Below are positions 7,051 through 13,920 of a stretch of DNA of 28,841 nt, piece after piece. A model generated the notes under the pieces. The model saw only the letters and a list, made by a program, of their open reading frames with translations. It did no database searches and was not told where the DNA came from. The stretch is from a bacterium (lineage in GTDB: Bacteria > Patescibacteriota > Saccharimonadia > Saccharimonadales > UBA4665), in assembly GCA_021788675.1 (NCBI GenBank), contig JAJYKI010000001.1:1-28841 (forward strand). Direction: 5' to 3'. Position numbers and translations under genes: made by a program. Position 1 is the first letter of the stretch. Every line of letters starts with the position of its first letter.

Positions 7051-8046
7051 ATGATAAGACGATATGCCGTGGCGCTGGTTGCATTGATTTCATTGGTGGT
7101 ATTTACGATATCGCCCATCTATGCGGCGACTAACAATAACCAGGGGAGTGGCTTGAGGGTTTCGCCTGTCAGAACGGATTTGACTATCAATCCCGGCAAG
7201 ACTCAGACAACGTATGTTTCAATAAGGAACCTAACTACTACCAAAGTTATACTGCAGGTTTTTATAAATGACTTTAGTGCATCGGGGAATAGCGGTAATC
7301 CCGCGCTCAATATAAATAACACAAATACGTACAATCCGCATAGCTTAAAGCAATTCGTTTCGCCTATAAATGATGTCACAGTTAATCCGGGCCAAACTCA
7401 GTCAATTCCCGTAGTTATTAAAATTCCGGCCAATAATCCAGGAGGCGGTTACTATGGGGCTGTAAGGTTTGCTCCCGCAACAAATACTCCTGATTCTAAA
7501 AAAACCGTTGAGCTGACAGCAAGCATAGCATCATTAATATTAGTGCGTGTGCCGGGGCCGGGAATTAAAGAGAATCTTAACTTAACAGGTTTTGGAGTAG
7601 AATCAAATAATCAAACAAGCAGATTGTTCTATACCAATAGTGGTTTGGAAGTCGTATCTACGTTTACAAATCAAGGAAATGTGCAAGAAGAGCCTTTTGG
7701 TAAGGTTTCGGTAACAAATGACATTACCGGCAAGGTTGTGCAGTATCTTAACATAAATGATGTTACTCCTCCTGGCAATGTTCTTCCAGATAGCTCGAGG
7801 ACATTTAGTCTAAAGTTGAATAAATTAGGATCAATCGGTAAGTATACCATTATGGGTAATTATGGTTATGGAAATAATGGTCAACTTTTAAGTGCAAAAA
7901 CCACCATTTATGTCATTACGCCAATATGGATTGTTGCATTGCTATCAATAGTAATATTGATTATTGCTATAATCTGGTTTACGCCGAAATTATTTAGAGC
8001 TTGGTACAGAAGGTCTATTCGTAAATTGAATTCAAGCAAAGGCTAG
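7051..8046 (+). CDS. Membrane-anchored DUF916/WxL-interacting-protein-like Ig protein
   Basis: 331 residues from the ATG at 7051, five bases after GAGGGG (7040-7045); an upstream in-frame ATG at 7000 has no ribosome site and would bury the signal peptide. Signal peptide MIRRYAVALVALISLVVF with cleavage near YAA (about 25). Residues about 33-155 form an Ig-like, pilus-chaperone-like domain: LRVSPVRTDLTINPGKTQTT, NPGQTQSIPVVIKIP, GGGYYGAVRF. A second beta domain (about 190-285) is followed by one membrane helix (about 288-311) and a basic tail (RRSIRKLNSSKG). Signal, DUF916-like domain, second beta domain, helix and basic tail is the layout of the partner protein in WxL gene clusters of Firmicutes. 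It probably anchors the three secreted proteins to the membrane; this is inference. Confidence 0.7.
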   Translation: MIRRYAVALVALISLVVFTISPIYAATNNNQGSGLRVSPVRTDLTINPGKTQTTYVSIRNLTTTKVILQVFINDFSASGNSGNPALNINNTNTYNPHSLKQFVSPINDVTVNPGQTQSIPVVIKIPANNPGGGYYGAVRFAPATNTPDSKKTVELTASIASLILVRVPGPGIKENLNLTGFGVESNNQTSRLFYTNSGLEVVSTFTNQGNVQEEPFGKVSVTNDITGKVVQYLNINDVTPPGNVLPDSSRTFSLKLNKLGSIGKYTIMGNYGYGNNGQLLSAKTTIYVITPIWIVALLSIVILIIAIIWFTPKLFRAWYRRSIRKLNSSKG

Positions 8047-8049
8047 AAT

Positions 8050-8943
8050 ATGTTAGGGCTAAACGCCAAAAGATACGCCAAAGCATACGTCTATTTATTA
8101 GTGTCTTTATCTTTATCTTTTGGTCTTGAAGCCCACTCAATTGCAATAGGGTCGCAGCAAAATCCGCAATCTGGCACTATGGGTTTACAGGCGACTATAC
8201 CCAGTCCGCCACCATCCCAGTCCGCCACCATTACCGTTCCGAGTAGTGGACAGTCATTTACTTCTTTGCCCATAACAGTAAGCGGCTTATGCCCTAGCAA
8301 TCTTCTCATCAAGGTTTTGGACAATAACATATTTGTTGGATCGGCGCTGTGTTCTGGCGGCAGCTACAGCCTAAAAATATTTTTATTTAACGGTCTAAAT
8401 GATCTAATCGCGCAAGATTACGATAACCTTGGTCAATCAGGGCCAATATCCAATAAGGTAAGCGTCACCTTTAATGGTGGTCAAAACTTTCTTACGGGAT
8501 CAAGAGTTACTCTTACAAGTCAGTATGCTGAGTTAGGTGCTAATCCTGGTCAAACAATCAACTGGCCGATTGTAATTAGCGGTGGGGTGCCTCCTTATGC
8601 ACTAAGCGTGGATTGGGGAGACGGCCAGCCCGCTAAGTTGCAGGCGGTTGCAAATTCAGGTACTGCTACGATTTCACATGTCTATAATACTTCCGGAGTA
8701 TACACGGTCACTGTTACCGCTACTGACAGTAAGGGCGCGACGGCCTTTTTGCAGCTTGTAGGAGTCGGCAATGGCCAAATCAACAAGACCAATAACACTA
8801 AAAAAGTTCAGACGACAACATCCAGCGCATCTACTTCTTTGCCTTGGTGGGTATTGGCTCTATTCTCGGCTTTTATGGTTGTTGCGTTTTGGTTGGGTAA
8901 TCGACACGGTAAAGTTGTCTTGCTTAAAAAGTATAACCGTTAA
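8050..8943 (+). CDS. Membrane-anchored protein with Ig-like and PKD domains
   Basis: 297 residues. N-terminal hydrophobic segment (about 12-27) as signal or anchor; an Ig-like domain (about 58-140) with a Cys pair (GLCPSN, SALCSG); and a PKD domain (about 165-238) marked by VDWGDG, SHVYNTSGVYTVTVTATDSKG and a final strand. An Asn/Thr/Ser linker leads to a C-terminal membrane helix (about 264-282, WWVLALFSAFMVVAFWLG) and a basic tail. PKD domains mediate protein or glycan contacts on the outer face. The gene starts three bases after its upstream neighbour ends, so the two anchored proteins are made together. Last gene of the cluster. Confidence 0.72.
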   Translation: MLGLNAKRYAKAYVYLLVSLSLSFGLEAHSIAIGSQQNPQSGTMGLQATIPSPPPSQSATITVPSSGQSFTSLPITVSGLCPSNLLIKVLDNNIFVGSALCSGGSYSLKIFLFNGLNDLIAQDYDNLGQSGPISNKVSVTFNGGQNFLTGSRVTLTSQYAELGANPGQTINWPIVISGGVPPYALSVDWGDGQPAKLQAVANSGTATISHVYNTSGVYTVTVTATDSKGATAFLQLVGVGNGQINKTNNTKKVQTTTSSASTSLPWWVLALFSAFMVVAFWLGNRHGKVVLLKKYNR

Positions 8944-8978
8944 TCATGTCCAGTCCGTATCGCGAAGGTGTATTGCAT

Positions 8979-9006
8979 TTGCGATTAAGAAGTTAATCTG
9001 TATAAT
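8979..9006 (+). promoter_or_regulatory. Promoter of rpsA
   Basis: TTGCGA (8979-8984), 16-base spacer, perfect TATAAT (9001-9006). The mRNA leader would be about 90 bases and ends with AAAGGAGG (9087-9094) before the ATG at 9104. Confidence 0.65.
8983..8998. repeat. Inverted repeat inside the rpsA promoter
   Basis: GATTAA (8983-8988) and TTAATC (8993-8998), four bases apart, fill the spacer between the -35 and -10 boxes. A further copy of GTTAATC lies at 9011-9017, just after the -10. The position suits a repressor operator, but no protein is known to bind it. Confidence 0.4.
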
Positions 9007-9103
9007 GTAGGTTAATCTTTAGGGGTTAGTTGCTAATAGTTGCTTTAAGAAGCGATTTTACACTGAACCCACGAGAAATACATCATAAAGGAGGCATTTA
9101 TAA

Positions 9104-10198
9104 ATGCCAAAATCTACTACATTAACTATGGACGAGCTATTAGCTCAAAGCGACTTGGAGGCCCTTAAGGCCGGCGACGTCGTTGAAGGTAAGATCACGT
9201 CCATTAAAAAGCATGAGATCTGGATTGATTTGGGCGCTAAGGGTGTCGGCGTTGTTTTGCGCCGCGAAATCGGTCACGGTCAGGCGCTGGAAGTCGGTCA
9301 AGACGTTACGGTTAGCGTAATTGATCCTGAGCTTGACGAGGGGCACTCCTTGCTTAGCATGCGTCGCGCGGTCAAGGATAAGGGATGGGAAGAGCTAGAG
9401 CGAATATTCTCTGAGCAGGAAATCGTTGAAATCGTACCTTACGACGCAAACAGGGGCGGACTATTGGTCGAGCTGGAAGGCATCAGGGGCTTTTTACCTG
9501 TCAGTCAGCTGGCAGCCGGTCATTATCCACGGGTTAGCGGGGCTGACAAGGATGAAATCTTACAAAAGCTTAATGCTTTGACGAACGTTGGTTTAAGGGT
9601 CAGAATCCTGGATGTCAGTCGTAAGGACAACAAGCTGATATTTTCTGAAAAAGAGGCCGTTAAAGACGATATGGCCGCCCGATTTGCCGACCTTAAAGTC
9701 GGTGATGTCGTCGAAGGTGTGGTCACCGGAGTTATTGACTTCGGAGCTTTCGTGAATGTCGATGGCATCGAAGGGCTGATCCATATATCTGAGATATCCT
9801 GGGAGAGGGTGGATAACCCACGCAACTACGTCAAAGTCGGCCAGAACGTCAAAGCTAAGATCATTTCAATCGACAAAGACAGGTTGTCTTTGAGTCTTAA
9901 GCAAATGACCGAGGATCCATGGCTGAGTGAAGTCAAGGCCTTTAATAAGGGCGATACGGTTGAAGGTAAGATTACCAGGATTACTCCTTTCGGAGCCTTC
10001 GTTCAATTGAGTCCAAGCGTTGAAGCTTTGGTGCATGTTTCAGAGATGAGTGACGACGAAGGTGTTGATCCGGAGAAGTTATTCCAGCTTAATGAAAAGA
10101 AAGAATTTAAAGTCCTGGATATAGATACCGAAAATCGCAAGATTGCCTTGTCGCTCAAGAAAAAGCCGGCTAAAAAAGCCAAAGAAACCAAAGAGTAG
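9104..10198 (+). CDS. rpsA: 30S ribosomal protein S1, four-domain form
   Basis: 364 residues with four S1 (OB-fold RNA-binding) repeats: about 22-88 (DVVEGKITSIKKHEIWIDLG), 104-184 (more divergent, GIRGFLPVSQLA), 194-267 (VVEGVVTGVIDFGAFVNVDG and GLIHISEISW) and 278-352 (VEGKITRITPFGAFVQL and ALVHVSEMS), then a Lys-rich tail. S1 brings mRNA to the 30S subunit. The four-domain length is typical of Gram-positive-like S1 rather than the six-domain enterobacterial form. AAAGGAGG nine bases upstream supports the start. It is followed after 50 bases by infB, grouping translation-initiation functions. Confidence 0.93.
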   Translation: MPKSTTLTMDELLAQSDLEALKAGDVVEGKITSIKKHEIWIDLGAKGVGVVLRREIGHGQALEVGQDVTVSVIDPELDEGHSLLSMRRAVKDKGWEELERIFSEQEIVEIVPYDANRGGLLVELEGIRGFLPVSQLAAGHYPRVSGADKDEILQKLNALTNVGLRVRILDVSRKDNKLIFSEKEAVKDDMAARFADLKVGDVVEGVVTGVIDFGAFVNVDGIEGLIHISEISWERVDNPRNYVKVGQNVKAKIISIDKDRLSLSLKQMTEDPWLSEVKAFNKGDTVEGKITRITPFGAFVQLSPSVEALVHVSEMSDDEGVDPEKLFQLNEKKEFKVLDIDTENRKIALSLKKKPAKKAKETKE

Positions 10199-10248
10199 AA
10201 TGAACTAGTCAAATTTAGGCCGTTAAGGCAGAAAGGAGCGCTACCGGT

Positions 10249-12009
10249 ATGGCAACCACGATAGAAGTAGAAGACACAATTACCGTCGGCGCACTGGCCG
10301 AACGGTTGATGCTGCCTGTTTCCAAGCTTATTACCGAGCTTATGAAGAATGGCATTATGGCGACAGTTAATGAGCGGATTGATTTTGACACCGCTCAAAT
10401 AATCATCCAGGAACTTGGTTTGGACGTCGAGTTAAAGACTGCGAGTAAAAAAGAGGTTGAAACAAACGAGCACCGCAAGCCTGTAGCCAGCGACAAGGCG
10501 GTTTCAAGGCCTCCGGTGGTTGCGGTTATGGGTCATGTCGATCATGGCAAGACAAGCCTATTAGACGCCATTAGACAGGCTAATGTGGCCAAGGCTGAAG
10601 CTGGAGGTATTACCCAGCATATTTCAGCGTACCAAATTGATCATAACGGCCGGAAAATAACTTTTTTGGATACTCCCGGACATGAGGCGTTTGCAGCTAT
10701 CAGGGAACACGGCGCACAATTAACAGATATTGTGATTCTAGTGGTTGCCGCTGATGACGGAGTTAAGCCTCAGACCATAGAGGCGATTCGCTATGCCCGC
10801 AAGGCTGGCGTAAAAATCGTTGTGGCCATTAACAAGATAGATAAAGAAGGGGCCGATGCCAACCGCATTAAACAGCAGCTAGCCGAGCAGAACCTGTTGG
10901 TTGAAGAGTGGGGTGGTGACACGGTAGTTCAAGAAGTTTCTGCTAAAACCGGACAAGGTATCAGCGAACTTCTCGATATGATTTTGCTGGTTTCGGACGT
11001 GGAAGAGCTCCGAGCCGACGTTGAGGTGCCGGCAAAAGGACTTATCATAGAGGCTCATGTTGAAACGGGCAGAGGCCCGGTGGCTAACGCATTAATTGAA
11101 TCTGGCGTATTAAAGCCCGGTCAGTTTATCGTCGCCGGCTCTACTTATGCCAAAGTTCGTAACCTGGAAGATTCTCTTGGCCGGGCAATTAAGCAGGCCG
11201 GTCCGTCAACGCCGGTGTCTATAACCGGGTTTAAAACTCTGCCTGAATTTGGTGATGAATTTAATGCCGTAGCCAGTGAGCGAGCCGCCAGAAGCGAGGC
11301 CGAATCCAATGCCAGTCAGAAACATCTTGCTACTAACAGGGGGGTTACTAGCAGCGAACTCCTAAGAATTATTAATCGGAGCAATGAAGTAAAGGAATTG
11401 AATGTCATTATAAAAGCCGATGTCCAGGGGTCATTAACTTCCGTAATTGATAGCCTGAAGTCGCTTGATACGGAAGAGGTGTCCGTTCGAGTTGTCGGGT
11501 CGGGTGTGGGCTCTTTAACCGAGAACGACTTAAGATTAAGCAAGACTGCCGGGGCAACGATTTACGGCTTCAACGTTCAAGCTCCGAGCGCCATCCGCCA
11601 GCAGGCTTCCAGGGACAGGATTGAACTTCACATGTATAACGTCATATATGAGCTAATTGATGATGTTAAACAGTCACTTGAAAAACTACTATCGCCGGAA
11701 GTTGTCCTTAATGATATAGGCACGCTTATAGTTAAGGGAATATTCAATACTACAAAATCAAGCGTTATTTGTGGCGGTGAGGTTAGTAAAGGTCACTTAG
11801 TCGTGCCGGCCAAAGCCAGGGTCCTAAGAGACAAAAAACAAATCGCTGAGGTTGAGGTTGTTGGACTGAAGCGCGGCCCGACTGATGTTAAGGAAGTGCT
11901 GGAAGGCGAGATGTGCGGCGTCAGTCTGACTACGTCCTCAAGGCTTGAATTGCAGATTGATGATCGTCTCGAAATGTATACCGAAGAGGTAATGGAGCGT
12001 CATTTGTAA
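10249..12009 (+). CDS. infB: Translation initiation factor IF-2, short form
   Basis: 586 residues. A single IF2_N domain (about 10-62, ITVGALAERLMLPVSKLI) leads directly to the GTPase domain: G1 GHVDHGKTS (95-103), G3 DTPGH (141-145), G4 NKID (about 195-198) and G5 SAK. Domains II, III and the C-terminal fMet-tRNA-binding domain IV (up to about 580) follow. It places initiator fMet-tRNA on the 30S subunit and drives subunit joining. The long variable N-terminal region of enterobacterial IF-2 (about 890 residues) is missing, as in other compact genomes. An AAAGGAG motif lies about 11 bases before the ATG. Functionally linked to rpsA upstream and fmt downstream. Confidence 0.96.
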   Translation: MATTIEVEDTITVGALAERLMLPVSKLITELMKNGIMATVNERIDFDTAQIIIQELGLDVELKTASKKEVETNEHRKPVASDKAVSRPPVVAVMGHVDHGKTSLLDAIRQANVAKAEAGGITQHISAYQIDHNGRKITFLDTPGHEAFAAIREHGAQLTDIVILVVAADDGVKPQTIEAIRYARKAGVKIVVAINKIDKEGADANRIKQQLAEQNLLVEEWGGDTVVQEVSAKTGQGISELLDMILLVSDVEELRADVEVPAKGLIIEAHVETGRGPVANALIESGVLKPGQFIVAGSTYAKVRNLEDSLGRAIKQAGPSTPVSITGFKTLPEFGDEFNAVASERAARSEAESNASQKHLATNRGVTSSELLRIINRSNEVKELNVIIKADVQGSLTSVIDSLKSLDTEEVSVRVVGSGVGSLTENDLRLSKTAGATIYGFNVQAPSAIRQQASRDRIELHMYNVIYELIDDVKQSLEKLLSPEVVLNDIGTLIVKGIFNTTKSSVICGGEVSKGHLVVPAKARVLRDKKQIAEVEVVGLKRGPTDVKEVLEGEMCGVSLTTSSRLELQIDDRLEMYTEEVMERHL

Positions 12010-12033
12010 GCTTGTGTCTCAGAGTGATACAAT
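12004..12033 (+). promoter_or_regulatory. Possible promoter of the DUF5663-like gene
   Basis: TTGTAA (12004-12009, overlapping the infB stop), 18-base spacer, TACAAT (12028-12033). The ATG follows at 12065 after an A-rich stretch with no clear Shine-Dalgarno sequence. Confidence 0.4.
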
Positions 12034-12064
12034 TTAGTCAGATTAATAATATACGGGTAAAAAA

Positions 12065-12421
12065 ATGGCAATAAATCTGGATCGAAATCTTTTAGATGAA
12101 CTTGGGTTGGGCAGCTTACCGGAAGAAGAGAAGGGTGGCTTGCTAAATCACATATATGAAACGTTAGAGATGCGCGTTGGCATGCGTTTGGCTGACCAAA
12201 TGACCAATGAACAGCTTGATGAATTTGAGAAGTATTTTGAGGCTAAAGATGACGCCGGTGCGTTTAAATGGCTGGAAACCAACTTTCCTAATTACAAAGA
12301 TATAGTCCAAGATGAATTCAATAAACTGAAAGAAGAAGTTAAGTTGTCGGCTCCGCAGATATTGCAAGCCTCAGCACCCGCTGCCACTGACGCCCCGGCC
12401 GAGCCTCCAGCGCAGTCCTAG
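12065..12421 (+). CDS. Small acidic protein, DUF5663-like
   Basis: 118 residues. The first 90 are predicted mostly helical and acidic (LGLGSLPEEEKGGLLNHIYE, RVGMRLADQMTNEQLDEFEK, WLETNFPNYKDIVQDEFNKL), and the last 25 are an Ala/Pro-rich tail. The pattern 'VGMRLADQMTNEQLDEFEKY ... WLETNFPNYKDIV' matches my memory of DUF5663 proteins from candidate-phyla bacteria. No signal peptide, Cys or catalytic motif. Its stop overlaps the stop of the convergent fmt (CTAG at 12418-12421), with no terminator between. Function unknown. Confidence 0.7.
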   Translation: MAINLDRNLLDELGLGSLPEEEKGGLLNHIYETLEMRVGMRLADQMTNEQLDEFEKYFEAKDDAGAFKWLETNFPNYKDIVQDEFNKLKEEVKLSAPQILQASAPAATDAPAEPPAQS

Positions 12422-13347
12422 AGTTTATGGCCCCTGAGATATTCGGCACCAGACATCTCTTTGCCTCCCGGCTGAATCAGCTTGTCTATTACTAGAATCC
12501 CTGAACCGGTTTCAATACCAAAACCGCCAGAATTAGTTTTTTGTATCCGACCCGGGTTGTGGGTCTGGACTGAGTTGTCGGCGTGAGCTTGGGTTATGAT
12601 AACCGGCTGGCCGGCTATATTCGTCCGGCTTCTTGGCCAGCCGTAAAATGCTCGAATCTCACGGGACAGAAGCTCGGCTGTTTTAGTTAATTCCAGGTTG
12701 GCGTCGGATTGGCTGATCTTGTGGTCGTAAGTCGCCGAACTGTCATCCTGCGGTTCTGGCTTAAGTTGGCCGCTAATGATTGCCGGCAATAAATCAATCA
12801 GCCGCTGGGCGCCTATTTCGCCTAGACGATCGGCTAAGTACTGTTTATCTTCATTGCCGGAGAGTTCTACAATGACCTGGTCAAAGACGGGTCCCGCATC
12901 CATGGCGGCAACCAATTTCATCAAGCTGACACCCGTCAGGCTATCATTATTTAATATGGCCGATTCGACAGGGGTAGGTCCGCGGTGCTTGGGTAGCAGC
13001 GAGGGGTGAAGATTGACGATCCCGGCCGGAAATATGTCAATGATTGCTTGAGGCACGATTTTTCCGTATGCCGCCAGTATGCCGATTGTGGCTCCGAATT
13101 GTTTTAGGACGGCGACCTCGTTAGTTAGGCTACCGATTTCCAACAAGGGTATATCGTGGCTCCTTGCGAATTCCGCGACTTCGTTTTGTCTTTGTTTTCT
13201 AGAGCGATTGTCTTTTTGTGGTGTCGTCACAATGGCTGCAATTTCATAGCCGGAGCTGACCAGGCTACTTAGTAGCGGAGTTTTGGTAGTTACTCCCGTG
13301 GCCAGGCGTTCATTGCCAAAGAATAGGATCTTTTTTGACTGCATCAT
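12418..13347 (-). CDS. fmt: Methionyl-tRNA formyltransferase
   Basis: 309 residues. Formylates Met-tRNA(fMet) using 10-formyltetrahydrofolate. The catalytic set is present: N112 and H114 in VNLHPSLLPKHRGPTPVESA, and D150 in AAMDAGPV, with the SLLP folate loop at 116-119. The C-terminal tRNA-binding domain (about 215-309) contains REIRAFYGWPRS. The first helix reads MMQSKKILFFGNERLATG. The gene starts inside the 3' end of def (38-base overlap), so its translation is probably coupled to def. Together with def and map it covers N-terminal Met formylation, deformylation and removal. Two adjacent Met codons (13347 and 13344) are possible starts. Confidence 0.95.
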   Translation of the reverse strand: MMQSKKILFFGNERLATGVTTKTPLLSSLVSSGYEIAAIVTTPQKDNRSRKQRQNEVAEFARSHDIPLLEIGSLTNEVAVLKQFGATIGILAAYGKIVPQAIIDIFPAGIVNLHPSLLPKHRGPTPVESAILNNDSLTGVSLMKLVAAMDAGPVFDQVIVELSGNEDKQYLADRLGEIGAQRLIDLLPAIISGQLKPEPQDDSSATYDHKISQSDANLELTKTAELLSREIRAFYGWPRSRTNIAGQPVIITQAHADNSVQTHNPGRIQKTNSGGFGIETGSGILVIDKLIQPGGKEMSGAEYLRGHKL

Positions 13348-13888
13348 AGTCCAGTTTAGCTAATTTACCGTCTTGTTTCAGCTTATAGAAAGCATCGGCA
13401 TCATCTTTGATGTGATCAATAAATACGATACCGTTGGTGTGATCGATTTCGTGCTGGAAGATGCGGGCCAAGAAGCCTTCGGCGCTGACGCGAAACGGTT
13501 TGCCATCAAGACCCAGTGACTTGACTCTTACTTTGGAGTAGCGTTTGACCTTGCCGTATATGTTAGGCACGCTTAAACAGCCCTCATAGTCCTCTAAGAC
13601 GTCGCCTTCCAGCTTAGTTATCTCCGGGTTTATGAAGACCGTAAAAGACTTATCTTCCTTATCGTCGTAATTATTGCGGACGACAATTATTCTATACAAG
13701 CTATCGATTTGGACGGCGGCCAAAGCTACGCCGACCTCATGGTCTCTTGACGCATCCCAGCTTAAGGTCGCATCAATCATATTCTGGGCAATATCTCTTA
13801 TCTTGTCGGTTATAATACCGACGCGAGTAGATTTTTGCCTTAGGTGAGGATTGGGCAGGGTTATGATGTCGTCTTTCGTGTAAGCCAT
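13310..13888 (-). CDS. def: Peptide deformylase
   Basis: 192 residues. Removes the formyl group from nascent peptides. The metal ligands are C104 in EGCLSV (102-107) and H146/H150 with catalytic E147 in QHEIDH (145-150). Motif 1, normally GxGLAAxQ, reads GVALAAVQ (53-60), so its second Gly is Ala. A short C-terminal extension after about residue 165 overlaps the start of fmt. TATACT lies 12 bases upstream of the ATG on the minus strand (13906-13901), so an extra start of transcription within the priA-def-fmt unit is possible. Confidence 0.94.
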   Translation of the reverse strand: MAYTKDDIITLPNPHLRQKSTRVGIITDKIRDIAQNMIDATLSWDASRDHEVGVALAAVQIDSLYRIIVVRNNYDDKEDKSFTVFINPEITKLEGDVLEDYEGCLSVPNIYGKVKRYSKVRVKSLGLDGKPFRVSAEGFLARIFQHEIDHTNGIVFIDHIKDDADAFYKLKQDGKLAKLDYDAVKKDPILWQ

Positions 13889-13920
13889 ATTGTTGGTAGT
13901 AGTATAACAGATTGAACAAG

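Noticed and set aside
8944..9103. tRNA gene in the gap before rpsA
   Set aside because: No T-arm (GTTCGA-type) sequence or acceptor pairing; the gap is explained by a promoter and mRNA leader.
10003..10398. Minus-strand reading frame of 131 codons across the rpsA-infB junction
   Set aside because: It lies over two clearly conserved genes, has no ribosome site and its product resembles nothing; it is a shadow frame.
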